The notes under the pieces: generated by a model | What the model saw: only the letters and a program-made list of their open reading frames with translations | Databases searched by the model: none | What the model was told of the DNA's origin: nothing | Assembly (NCBI GenBank): GCA_965230485.1 | Contig: CBDDLA010000001.1 | Location: 496,001 to 560,000 of the forward strand | Length of the DNA stretch: 64,000 bases | Direction: 5' to 3' | Source: Putridiphycobacter sp965230485 | GTDB lineage: Bacteria; Bacteroidota; Bacteroidia; Flavobacteriales_D; Crocinitomicaceae | Program-made: the position numbers and the translations under genes | In this document: positions 27,652 through 36,484 of the stretch, in pieces | How the letters are laid out: every line of letters starts with the position of its first letter | How positions within the stretch are numbered: position 1 is the first letter of the stretch

Positions 27652-28317
27652 TTATTTTGAATAACTAATTAATTTATATTCTATTTCAATGCCCTTTTTT
27701 ATATCAAGCGTATCAAAATTATCAATTGTTAGTTCTTTAAGTTGACTGTAAACTTTACCTACTCCCTTTGCAAAAACATCATATTCTTGGTTATAATCAA
27801 CAAAACTTGAAAAATTCTGATGAGAGACTACACAAGCCGAATCAAACGAAAAATCATTCATATTAAATGTAGCATTTACCCTTGTAAAACGACTAGTTTT
27901 TGCCTCTAAATTATTGAACGCATTAGCATCCCAAATCTGATTAAGTGATGGTGGAAAAACAAAGTCAATAAGCTTTCTGTTCTCCTCTACCAATAAGATC
28001 CGATTATCTGTATTTTCGATAGTCCATAAATCCTGAATAATCCAAGGTTGAGAATCATCCGTCCTAAAAAAACGACGAAACTCATACACTGTATCATTAG
28101 CATCATTGATTAAGAAATCTCCAATCACCGTTTTGATTTGATAATAATTGGTGTCATTCGCAGGAACTAAGGCTTCGTCATGAAAAATATCGCGAACTTG
28201 ATACACATGTGTCATTCCGGTTTCAATCGGAACGTAATCATACCCAATATCAATCTCAATGTTATTTTTCTTACAACCTAATAAACCAACCAATGATATG
28301 ATTAAGAAGAAACGCAA
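27652..28317 (-). CDS. Hypothetical lipoprotein
   Basis: 221 residues. Lipoprotein signal with lipobox VGLLGC (mature Cys15), then KKNN, the usual +2 to +5 region of Bacteroidota surface lipoproteins that lack Asp. The body opens DYVPIETGMTHVYQVRDIFH, a common pattern in small flavobacterial lipoproteins of unknown function, and is beta-rich throughout. It sits inside the hisS-hut run, one base after the membrane-protein gene and 25 bases before hutF. Confidence 0.75.
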   Translation of the reverse strand: MRFFLIISLVGLLGCKKNNIEIDIGYDYVPIETGMTHVYQVRDIFHDEALVPANDTNYYQIKTVIGDFLINDANDTVYEFRRFFRTDDSQPWIIQDLWTIENTDNRILLVEENRKLIDFVFPPSLNQIWDANAFNNLEAKTSRFTRVNATFNMNDFSFDSACVVSHQNFSSFVDYNQEYDVFAKGVGKVYSQLKELTIDNFDTLDIKKGIEIEYKLISYSK

Positions 28318-28318
28318 T

Positions 28319-28831
28319 TTACGCCGTCATTCGTTTTAAGTTCACAGCATACATAATAATGAATGCAATTGAGATAACCATGTCAAGCATAGCACTTGAA
28401 AACCCTAAATAGTTAACAGTAACAAAAAGGATGACACCGACATAAACACAGTAAAGAAAGAAGCCTGTTTTTTTAAGCATAAACATCATATAAACAGCAA
28501 GCCCTCCAATTAGTAAACCTACAATATTCCCTAAGTAGATAGCATTAAAGTTTTCAATAGTTTTATCTAAAATCTCAAGACTCTGTTCAACTACTGATCT
28601 CATGAAAGGTGAATCATCTAATTCAGATAATGAATCTTCAGTTATACTTTTAGCCTCGACAACTTTTTCTGGACCACCTAGGTAGGAAAACAAATTTGTG
28701 ATTAATTGAATACCGATCCATACCCATGATAAAATACAAAGTACTTTTAAAAAAGTGCCTCTTCTCTCATCTAAAGACATATTAGTTTCATCATTCCATG
28801 GTTCTTCTATTATTTGATTATTATCGCTCAT
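28319..28831 (-). CDS. Small four-span membrane protein
   Basis: 170 residues with an acidic cytoplasmic N-terminus (SDNNQIIEEPWNDETN), then predicted spans near 28-50, 100-120, 122-140 and 144-165 (LCILSWVWIGIQLITNLFSY, GNIVGLLIGGLAVYMMFML, FFLYCVYVGVILFVTVNYLG). No channel or enzyme motif. One base separates it from hutH upstream and one from the lipoprotein downstream, so it belongs to the same operon. I do not recognise a named family. Confidence 0.72.
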   Translation of the reverse strand: MSDNNQIIEEPWNDETNMSLDERRGTFLKVLCILSWVWIGIQLITNLFSYLGGPEKVVEAKSITEDSLSELDDSPFMRSVVEQSLEILDKTIENFNAIYLGNIVGLLIGGLAVYMMFMLKKTGFFLYCVYVGVILFVTVNYLGFSSAMLDMVISIAFIIMYAVNLKRMTA

Positions 28832-28832
28832 T

Positions 28833-30314
28833 TTAAAAATTTAAGTTCTCAATAAAGGTAATCGATTTTTTGATTTCTGGGTGCATGTATTTGTCATGAT
28901 CTACTATAGGTACTTCTTTTCTATAACCTTCAACAAAATTTTGAATAGTTTTGCTAGACTTTAAAGGTGCTCTAAACGATAAAGCTTGAGAAGCATTAAA
29001 CAATTCTATTCCAAGTATCATTTTCAAATTTTCAATAATTTTATAACACTTGGAAGCTGCATTAGCGCCCATACTCACATGATCTTCTTGCCCATTAGAC
29101 GATTCAATAGAATCTACAGAAGCAGGTGTAGCTAGTTGCTTATTTTGGCTAACAATTGAAGCTGCAGTGTACTGCGGAATCATAAACCCTGAGTTAAGTC
29201 CTGGATTTTTAACTAAAAAAGCAGGCAAACCTCTATTCCCACCTATCAATTGATAGATTCTTCTCTCAGAAATGTTTCCCAGCTCAGCAACAGCAATAGC
29301 TAAAAAATCTAAAGTTATGGCCAGAGGTTGACCGTGAAAATTTCCTGCAGAAACGATTTCATTTTCATCAGGAAAAATTGTGGGATTATCGGTCACAGCA
29401 TTTATTTCACGCTCAAATATAGTTTTAGCATGAGAAATGGCATCTTTTGTGGCACCATGTACTTGCGGAATACATCTAAAACTATAAGGATCTTGAACAT
29501 GTGTTTTTTTCTGAGAAGCAATCGCACTTCCCTTTAGTAATTCACGAATCATTTGAGCTGTCACTACTTGTCCTACTTGATTTCTAATGGCATTTACATT
29601 TTCGTTAAACGGATTCATTCTAGCATCAAATCCATCAATGCTTACACAAGAAACCATATCAGCCACCATTGACATTTTTTCTGCTTGTATAATATTCCAA
29701 ACACCGTAGGCACTCATAAATTGAGTACCATTTAATAAGGCCAAACCTTCTTTAGATTGTAAAGTAATGGGCTCCCATTTCATAGCTTTGAGCATAACAG
29801 AAGAATTTACTTTCTCGCCTTTGTAATACACTTCTCCTTCACCAAATAGCGGTAGCGATAAGTGCGCTAATGGTGCTAAATCACCTGATGCTCCTAGGGA
29901 ACCAAGCTGGTATACAACTGGAATGATATCATTATTATAAAAATCAATTAAACGTTGAACTGTTATTAACTGTACACCTGAATGACCGTAAGATAAGCCT
30001 TGGGCTTTTAAAAGCATCATTAGCTTAACAATTTCCTTAGGTACTTCTTCTCCAAGACCGCAGGCGTGGGAAATAACTAAATTTCTTTGCAATTGGCTGA
30101 GTTCTGTTTGCGAGACGACCGTATCACACAATGATCCAAACCCAGTATTAATACCATAATGAATGGCATTAGTCTTTGAAATTTCATCCAGATAGGCACG
30201 GCACTTAAGGATATTTTTTTTTGAAACATCACTCAATTCTAAGCTCACCTTATTTTGAATTAGTTCTTTTACTTTGTCTATCGACAAAAATTCATTACTA
30301 ATTATGTGCTTCAT
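28833..30314 (-). CDS. hutH: Histidine ammonia-lyase
   Basis: 493 residues; makes urocanate from histidine, first step of the Hut pathway. The MIO prosthetic group would form from Ala142-Ser143-Gly144 in GSLGASGDLAPLAHL. Other family blocks are INTGFGSLCDTVV, LLNGTQFMSAYGVW and SSNGQEDHVSMGANAASK. The start ATG shares its A with the hisS stop codon (TAATG), a one-base overlap that ties its translation to hisS. This places histidine catabolism and histidyl-tRNA charging in one unit. Confidence 0.97.
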   Translation of the reverse strand: MKHIISNEFLSIDKVKELIQNKVSLELSDVSKKNILKCRAYLDEISKTNAIHYGINTGFGSLCDTVVSQTELSQLQRNLVISHACGLGEEVPKEIVKLMMLLKAQGLSYGHSGVQLITVQRLIDFYNNDIIPVVYQLGSLGASGDLAPLAHLSLPLFGEGEVYYKGEKVNSSVMLKAMKWEPITLQSKEGLALLNGTQFMSAYGVWNIIQAEKMSMVADMVSCVSIDGFDARMNPFNENVNAIRNQVGQVVTAQMIRELLKGSAIASQKKTHVQDPYSFRCIPQVHGATKDAISHAKTIFEREINAVTDNPTIFPDENEIVSAGNFHGQPLAITLDFLAIAVAELGNISERRIYQLIGGNRGLPAFLVKNPGLNSGFMIPQYTAASIVSQNKQLATPASVDSIESSNGQEDHVSMGANAASKCYKIIENLKMILGIELFNASQALSFRAPLKSSKTIQNFVEGYRKEVPIVDHDKYMHPEIKKSITFIENLNF

Positions 30315-31687
30315 TATTTCGATTTTAAGTATTGAATAAATTCCTCTTTCCCAGTAGTAAATTGTTCCCCAGTAATCATATTCTTATAAGTGATGGTTTC
30401 ATCTCTCATCTCATTTTCACCGATCATTACCACTATTGGAATCGACTTATCGTTTGCAAACTTCATTTGCTTTTTCATTTTGTCAGACGAAGGATATACT
30501 TCTGTTGAAATATTTGATTGTCTTAATTGTTTTGCCAAAATCATACTGTGAGCCTCTTCTTTTTCACCAAAATTTACAAAAAGTACTTGGGTTGATGTGT
30601 TCAAATCGGCTGGAAATAAATTTAGCTCATCCATGACGTCATATATTCTATCCGCTCCAAAAGAAATACCAACACCAGACATTCCTGAAACACCAAACAA
30701 TTCCGTTAAATTATCGTATCGGCCACCTCCACATATACTTCCCATTTTAACCTCATTAGTAATGACTTCAAAAATAGCACCTGTATAATAACTTAATCCC
30801 CTTGCTAGTGTCACATCAAATTTCAATTGCGCTTTTTCAAGTCCTAAATTAGTTACTGAATTAATCACAAATTCAAGCTCTTCTATTCCTTTTAATCCAA
30901 TTTCAGAACCAGATAAGAAGCTTTTCATTTTTTCAATTTTAGCGGTATGATCTCCAGTAAATTCGAATAAAGGTTTAATTTCTTCTATGGCATTTTGCCC
31001 AATGCCTCGCTCCGCCAGTTCTTTAATAACACCATCTGCCCCAATTTTGTCCAGTTTATCAAGAGCCACAGTTAAATCTACCAGCCGTTCACTTTCTCCG
31101 CATACTTCAGCGATTCCTGTTAAAATTTTACGGTTATTGAATTTAATGGAAAAATCATTCAATCCCAGTTTTGATAAAACACCATCAAATATTTGAATGA
31201 GCTCAACTTCATAAATTAATGAATCACTACCAACCACATCAACATCACATTGGTAAAACTCTCTATATCTACCCCTTTGAGGACGATCTGCTCGCCAAAC
31301 GGGCTGAATTTGATACCGTTTAAATGGAAATGATAAATCATTTTGATGTTGAACAACGAATCTGGCAAAAGGAACGGTTAAATCATACCTTAAAGCCTTA
31401 TCTGATATTGAATTTGCATATTTAGCCAATTCATTGTTAGATAAGGCTGAATGATTGGCATTCTTTAGCTTATCTCCAGAGTTAAGTACTCTAAAAATCA
31501 AACGGTCTCCTTCTTCACCATATTTACCCATTAGTGTTTCAGTTTTTTCAATGGTTGGTGTTTCAATGCCAACGAAACCATACGTTTTAAAAATCTTGAT
31601 AATGGTATCAAAAATATATTGGCGTTTAGCCATGGTATTTGGTAAAAAATCTCTAGTTCCTTTTAAAATACTAGGTTTGGTGCTCAT
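30314..31687 (-). CDS. hisS: Histidine--tRNA ligase
   Basis: 457 residues, class II synthetase. Motif 1 lies in the N-terminal FGFVGIETPTIEK-type region, motif 2 in QIQPVWRADRPQRGRYREFY, the histidine-specific loops in LARGLSYYTGAIFEV and GGRYDNLTELF, and motif 3 in MSGVGISFGADRIYD; the C-terminal about 95 residues are the anticodon-binding domain. First gene of a six-gene minus-strand run that continues with hutH. A TATTTTTG box lies 17 bases upstream. Confidence 0.97.
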   Translation of the reverse strand: MSTKPSILKGTRDFLPNTMAKRQYIFDTIIKIFKTYGFVGIETPTIEKTETLMGKYGEEGDRLIFRVLNSGDKLKNANHSALSNNELAKYANSISDKALRYDLTVPFARFVVQHQNDLSFPFKRYQIQPVWRADRPQRGRYREFYQCDVDVVGSDSLIYEVELIQIFDGVLSKLGLNDFSIKFNNRKILTGIAEVCGESERLVDLTVALDKLDKIGADGVIKELAERGIGQNAIEEIKPLFEFTGDHTAKIEKMKSFLSGSEIGLKGIEELEFVINSVTNLGLEKAQLKFDVTLARGLSYYTGAIFEVITNEVKMGSICGGGRYDNLTELFGVSGMSGVGISFGADRIYDVMDELNLFPADLNTSTQVLFVNFGEKEEAHSMILAKQLRQSNISTEVYPSSDKMKKQMKFANDKSIPIVVMIGENEMRDETITYKNMITGEQFTTGKEEFIQYLKSK

Positions 31688-31703
31688 GCTTAGAATTTTG
31701 AAA

Positions 31704-31711
31704 CAAAAATA
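31704..31711 (-). promoter_or_regulatory. Candidate -7 box for the hisS-hutH run
   Basis: TATTTTTG on the minus strand, full TAnnTTTG match, 16 bases before the hisS ATG, implying a leader of about ten bases. Confidence 0.5.
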
Positions 31712-31810
31712 CTAATTTGTTTGGATTGAACGAATATAATCACGGCTCTTGGGCTATGCACTTTTTCGATAAAAAATATTAACTTCGAACTTGCAAATAG
31801 CTATTAAATA

Positions 31811-32533
31811 ATGGAGCTCCCACAAGATCTGCCTAATTACGTTTCTCTTATTTTTATTATATCGGCTATATTTTGCCTTGGTACTCTATTTTGGGCAATT
31901 CAAGGAAGTCAAACTCCTAAATCCAGTTCAATTGCTGTAAAAGTGACTCTTTTCCTTTCCGTATGGCTTATCTTTCAAATGGCTTTAACCAAAATAGGTG
32001 TATATAATAGTGGTATGAACACAATGCCTCCTAAAATAGTGTTGTTTGGTGTAATTCCTACTGTTTTTTGTATGCTATATTTATTTAATAATGAAAAGGG
32101 TAAAAATTTCATTGACAACCTCCCTTTAGAAAGGATAATAATCATACATATTGTTAGAATTCCAATTGAATTTGGGTTATATTATTTATTTATTGAAAAT
32201 GCTATCCCTAAAGTAATGACATTTGCAGGTCAGAATTTTGATATTATTGCTGGCCTAACCGCGCCCTTCGTCCTTTTATTTGGCCATGTAAAAAGAAAAC
32301 TAAGTAATCGTTTTATGCTTTTTTGGAACATTGTTTGCTTGGCTTTACTTGTGAATATAATTGTTTTGGCGTTTTTGTCCGCACCATCACCTTTTCAATA
32401 TTTTGGTATTCAACAACCAAATATTGCCATTTTTAATTTTCCATTCAGCTGGCTACCAACAGTTATAGTTCCTATAGTTATATTTACTCATCTAGTGGCC
32501 ATTAGACAATTAGCATATCAACATGAAAAATAA
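31811..32533 (+). CDS. Seven-span membrane protein
   Basis: 240 residues with about seven hydrophobic segments spread over the whole length (VSLIFIISAIFCLGTLFWAI, VTLFLSVWLIFQMALTKIGV, VLFGVIPTVFCMLYLF, IIIIHIVRIPIEFGLYYLFI, then three more ending VIVPIVIFTHLVAIRQ). The loop around IPIEFGLYYLF...MTFAGQNFDIIAG is typical of a small uncharacterised membrane family in Bacteroidota. It overlaps the esterase gene by 11 bases and is probably its operon partner. Confidence 0.75.
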   Translation: MELPQDLPNYVSLIFIISAIFCLGTLFWAIQGSQTPKSSSIAVKVTLFLSVWLIFQMALTKIGVYNSGMNTMPPKIVLFGVIPTVFCMLYLFNNEKGKNFIDNLPLERIIIIHIVRIPIEFGLYYLFIENAIPKVMTFAGQNFDIIAGLTAPFVLLFGHVKRKLSNRFMLFWNIVCLALLVNIIVLAFLSAPSPFQYFGIQQPNIAIFNFPFSWLPTVIVPIVIFTHLVAIRQLAYQHEK

Positions 32534-33377
32534 TATTAACCTTCTCCTCATTATTACATTTATTTTTTCTCCAATTGTCCGAAGCCAAAATAGTAGCTAT
32601 TTGGAATATATAGAACCATTAGCCATTGGTGATAAGATTAAAATCCATTCTGATGTATTAAACGAAGAACGAATCATAAACATTTATTTGCCGCATAGCT
32701 ATTCTGAAGATTTAACAAGGGAGTACCCTGTAATCTATTTATTAGATGGATCAATTGATGAAGATTTTATTCATATTGCAGGTATAGTTCAATTTGGATC
32801 GTATTCCTGGATTAACTTTGTGCCAGAATCTATTGTAGTTGGTATTTCAAATATTGACCGAAAAAGAGATTTTACATTTCCGGATAAAAGACGAAAAAAG
32901 GTTGACAAAAATTACGATTCAAAACGACATTCTGGAGACTTTATCAATTTTATTGATAATGAATTAATCCCACTAATTACCAAACGATATCGGATGTCTT
33001 CGGAAAGCACTATAATCGGGCAGTCGCTTGGCGGTTTATTGGTTAGTGAGATTTTAATAAAGAAACCACATATATTTGACAATTATATCATCATTAGCCC
33101 AAGCTTATGGTGGGATAATGCCTCACTTTTAAAACTTGAGCCAACGAATTGCCTAAGCAAAAAAACGGTTTATATAGGGGTTGGTAAAGAAGGAAGGTTA
33201 ATGGAGCAATCGGCAAAAGTGATGTACGAAAAATTTAGGGATCTCAACAGATCAAACTTTACAGTTTACTATGAGTACTTTGATGACTTAGATCATTCTA
33301 ATATTTTACACTTGGGCATTTATAAAGCATTTAACGTCATTTTTAAATCATCTGAAAAGCAAAAAGTAGTGGATTGA
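32523..33377 (+). CDS. Secreted alpha/beta esterase (Fes/EstD-like)
   Basis: 284 residues; signal peptide about 1-22 (LLLIITFIFSPIVRSQ). Alpha/beta-hydrolase of the putative-esterase family: opening DVLNEERIINIYLPHSY, strand REYPVIYLLDG, nucleophile elbow STIIGQSLGGLLV with Ser in G-Q-S-L-G, oxyanion partner IISPSLWWDN and a late Asp/His pair (EYFDDLDHSNI). Relatives hydrolyse ferric-siderophore esters or S-formylglutathione-like and acyl esters. The 11-base overlap with the membrane gene upstream supports co-translation. Convergent with the PKD array. Confidence 0.83.
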   Translation: MKNNINLLLIITFIFSPIVRSQNSSYLEYIEPLAIGDKIKIHSDVLNEERIINIYLPHSYSEDLTREYPVIYLLDGSIDEDFIHIAGIVQFGSYSWINFVPESIVVGISNIDRKRDFTFPDKRRKKVDKNYDSKRHSGDFINFIDNELIPLITKRYRMSSESTIIGQSLGGLLVSEILIKKPHIFDNYIIISPSLWWDNASLLKLEPTNCLSKKTVYIGVGKEGRLMEQSAKVMYEKFRDLNRSNFTVYYEYFDDLDHSNILHLGIYKAFNVIFKSSEKQKVVD

Positions 33378-33383
33378 ATCTCT

Positions 33384-36300
33384 CTACCGGATCAAATTCA
33401 CTGTTCCTCTTTCAGTAATACCTTCATCAGTAGAAATTAAATAATAATCGATTTGCCAGAGGTATGTACCCATTATTAAAGATTCACCATTATAAGTACC
33501 ATCCCACCCTACTTGCGGGTCTTTTGATATAAATAAAATCTCTCCCCAACGGTTAAAAATAGTCAGTTGATAGGTGTAAATGTCAAAACCAGAAGTCATA
33601 ATAGGTGTAAACGTTTCATTAAAACCACTTCCATCTGGAGTAAAACTATTCGGCACAAAGAATACTAATCCATCTAACACTTTTATGTATGTGGTTATCA
33701 CATCTTCGCACAAACCATCATCACTTATGGCAGTTAAACTGATACTATACGAGGAAGCGACTTGTGGTAGGGTTAGAGTTGGGTTTACATCTGTACTTGA
33801 ACCTAATTCATCTCCAAAGTCCCAAATGAAATCATTTGTCCCTCTTGAATCATTACTAAAGTTAATAATGTTGTCTTTTACTGTTAAGATTTGCGGTGAA
33901 TAGCTAAAAGCAGCTGTTGGGGTTTGAGTAACTGTAATAAAATCAGATTTACTATCTGAACTCGTGCAATTATATTGGCTGTAAACCGTCAATGTTACCT
34001 CATAAACACCTGATTCAAAATCATGATCAATAAAATTACATGCCTCAATGATGGTGCCATCTCCTAAATCCCAAACACAGTTTGTGATATTGGGGTCTGG
34101 TTGATTAGAAAGGTTAACGCGCAAAGGACTACAACCGGTTATTTCATCTTCATTGATCACAGCCATTGGTGTTGGACGAACCGTTAAGTTTTGATTGAGA
34201 GTAGACACACAACCTTGATCGGATGTGAGGGTCAAAGTAGCCATATAGTCTCCTGCAATGGCATAAGAAAATGCTGGTGGATTATTGAGTGTTGAATTGA
34301 TATTATTTTCGAACGCCCAATCATAAGACATAGTACCTGAACTAATACTAGAACTATTGCTGATTTGAATGGGTTCATTCTCACAATAGTCTTCTAAAGT
34401 AAAAGCAGCTTGCGGTGAAGGTGAAATGGTATACAAAGAATCGAGTGTATCTCTACATCCTTGATCTGTTTCTACAATAAGCTCTATTAAATAGGCATTT
34501 GGCGCATTGTAGTAATGGCTGGTATCTTGTATAGTTGAACTACTGCCATCTCCAAAATGCCATTGCCAGGTATCAATGGTTCCTGTTGGCACAGTGCTTT
34601 GGTCTGTAAAATCTATGGTATCTGCTTGGCAATAACCTGAGATTAAAAAGTCGGCAGTTGGTTTAGGATGGATAGTTACTGGCTGGGTAATGGAATCTTT
34701 ACAACCTTCATCACTTTCTACAATTAATTGAACGTTATAATTACCTTGTGTGATATATTGATGTTGAGGGTCAATATTAATGCTTTGGTTGAAATCTCCA
34801 AAGTCCCAACTATGGTTTACAATACTACCAAGGGGAATACTACTGGTATTGGTAAAACTAATCAGTTCACCCTCGCAGTAATCGCTATTGAAGGTAAAAT
34901 CAGCTTCAGGGCTTGTTTTTATTTCAATGGTAAAGATGATGGTATCATTACAGCCTTTGTCTGTTTGGATGACATGCTCAACCTCATAAAAACCAATGTT
35001 TAAATATTGATGACCTGGATTTTCCAAAGTGGATGTATTCATGTCACCAAAATCCCAACTGTAACTAGAAATGAGACTTGGGGCTGTAACGGTTGACAAA
35101 TTATTAAAGTAGATAGAATCTGTACCACAGACTATAACAGTATCGCCTTGAGAGGGTTGATGAATAATGCCATTAGCGGTAAATTCTACCTGAGCAGCAG
35201 GTAAAGGAAAAACACTGATCGGAACTTCAATACTGTCTTTGCAACCAAGATCAGATTCTGCAAAAAACTTAATAACATAATTGCCAGCGATTTGGTATTC
35301 TTTGGCTATACTAAATGAGGAATCATTAGGTGATCCATCTTGAAAATCAAAGTACCAACTACTAAATGAAGCTGCAGTTAAGGACGAGTCACCTAGCAAA
35401 ACAGCGCTTCCTCCTACACATAAGCTATCTACAATTGAAATCACATTTGCGGCAGGGTATACAGGAGCTTCAAATGAAGTTATCGTTTTACAAATTCCTC
35501 CATGATCAAAACTTATAGTATAGTTTCCTGGTGAATAATTAAATGCATTTATTGAACTAGATGTTTCTCCAATAAGTGCTACACTATCTCTATACCATTG
35601 AAAATTTGAAGCCCCTATTCCAGAATTTAAAGTAAGGGTTAAATTTCCATTACAATAACTCCCTTGAGTAATAATATTGATTTCGTTGAGAACTAATTCG
35701 TCGATATAGCAATAATCAGAATTTGTTAAAGAATTATTTCCACAATTAACACCAATTGAAATAGCATTTACATTAACATTAGGTGTAAATGTCATTGAAA
35801 CTTGTTGCCATGCTCCATCATTTGAGTACGTTATACTCTGGGAAGCTAAAGCCTGCCAGCTTCCAGTGCCAAGTGGACAAGTCCAATTGCCCCAATATAA
35901 ATCTGAACAGTTTGGTGTCCCAAAAACAGTCAAATCAAAAGTATTACTTCCAGACCCCTTTGCCGTATAAAATGAAATCGTATATGAATTACCTGCAAAT
36001 AAAGTGCCTGTTAAACAAACCCCTATACATTCATTATAAAGGTTACCTGCTTGGGTTATTCCACCACCACCAATACCAACATATCCATTGCCACCTCCTG
36101 GAATTGGCACTTGTGCAGCTTGCATTTGAGGGTTATTAACCGAATAAGAACTACAAAGATTATAATAATCAGATGAACCATAATTCGCATGATTCCACAC
36201 ATCTAAACAGTTCAACTGTCCTGCACCTGAAGGACAGCAAGAATTCAATTCAAAAGAGTTGTTTGGAATTAGATTTGTAATTGAAGTATATTCTATGCAC

Positions 36301-36428
36301 GTACAATCCAACGTATCATTCAAATCTATTAATCCATCTCCATCATCATCAATGGCATTATTGCATATCTCTTGAGAAAAAGAAATATTTAGAGATAAAC
36401 TAAAAAATATAAAAAATATGAATCGCAC
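33384..36428 (-). CDS. Array copy 1: PKD-repeat protein, T9SS type B sorted
   Basis: 1,014 residues, GTG start. Last gene of the array in transcription order. Its signal peptide and leader (RFIFFIFFSLSLNISFSQ) equal those of copy 3. Head (about 46-250): SLIPNNSFELNSCCPSGAGQ, VGIGGGGITQAGNLYNECIG, a jelly-roll-like lectin fold by pattern. PKD2-4 side with copy 4 (NGIIHQPSQGDT; NHSWDFGDF; QADTIDF). PKD7 sides with copy 5 (SPQILTVKDNIINFSNDSRG; VFFVPNSFTPDGSG). The last 25 residues equal copy 2 (ESLIMGTYLWQ). So one gene carries three different nearest relatives along its length. Confidence 0.92.
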   Translation of the reverse strand: MRFIFFIFFSLSLNISFSQEICNNAIDDDGDGLIDLNDTLDCTCIEYTSITNLIPNNSFELNSCCPSGAGQLNCLDVWNHANYGSSDYYNLCSSYSVNNPQMQAAQVPIPGGGNGYVGIGGGGITQAGNLYNECIGVCLTGTLFAGNSYTISFYTAKGSGSNTFDLTVFGTPNCSDLYWGNWTCPLGTGSWQALASQSITYSNDGAWQQVSMTFTPNVNVNAISIGVNCGNNSLTNSDYCYIDELVLNEINIITQGSYCNGNLTLTLNSGIGASNFQWYRDSVALIGETSSSINAFNYSPGNYTISFDHGGICKTITSFEAPVYPAANVISIVDSLCVGGSAVLLGDSSLTAASFSSWYFDFQDGSPNDSSFSIAKEYQIAGNYVIKFFAESDLGCKDSIEVPISVFPLPAAQVEFTANGIIHQPSQGDTVIVCGTDSIYFNNLSTVTAPSLISSYSWDFGDMNTSTLENPGHQYLNIGFYEVEHVIQTDKGCNDTIIFTIEIKTSPEADFTFNSDYCEGELISFTNTSSIPLGSIVNHSWDFGDFNQSINIDPQHQYITQGNYNVQLIVESDEGCKDSITQPVTIHPKPTADFLISGYCQADTIDFTDQSTVPTGTIDTWQWHFGDGSSSTIQDTSHYYNAPNAYLIELIVETDQGCRDTLDSLYTISPSPQAAFTLEDYCENEPIQISNSSSISSGTMSYDWAFENNINSTLNNPPAFSYAIAGDYMATLTLTSDQGCVSTLNQNLTVRPTPMAVINEDEITGCSPLRVNLSNQPDPNITNCVWDLGDGTIIEACNFIDHDFESGVYEVTLTVYSQYNCTSSDSKSDFITVTQTPTAAFSYSPQILTVKDNIINFSNDSRGTNDFIWDFGDELGSSTDVNPTLTLPQVASSYSISLTAISDDGLCEDVITTYIKVLDGLVFFVPNSFTPDGSGFNETFTPIMTSGFDIYTYQLTIFNRWGEILFISKDPQVGWDGTYNGESLIMGTYLWQIDYYLISTDEGITERGTVNLIR

Positions 36429-36484
36429 AACTCTGTTCTATTTAGTAAAGATACTACTTTTAGAGTTAGCTATTAATTTCCTTA
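36429..36484. repeat. 56-base spacer between array copies 1 and 2
   Basis: Same length as 42689-42744 and differing from it by one base (tttagt versus ttcagt); also related to 45781-45836. Carries the TATCTTTA box. Confidence 0.8.
36446..36453 (-). promoter_or_regulatory. Conserved upstream box of array copy 1
   Basis: TATCTTTA (inside TAGTATCTTTACT) 18 bases before the GTG; one mismatch to TAnnTTTG. The same box stands before copies 3 and 4, so each gene may have its own promoter within a 56-base spacer. Confidence 0.4.
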
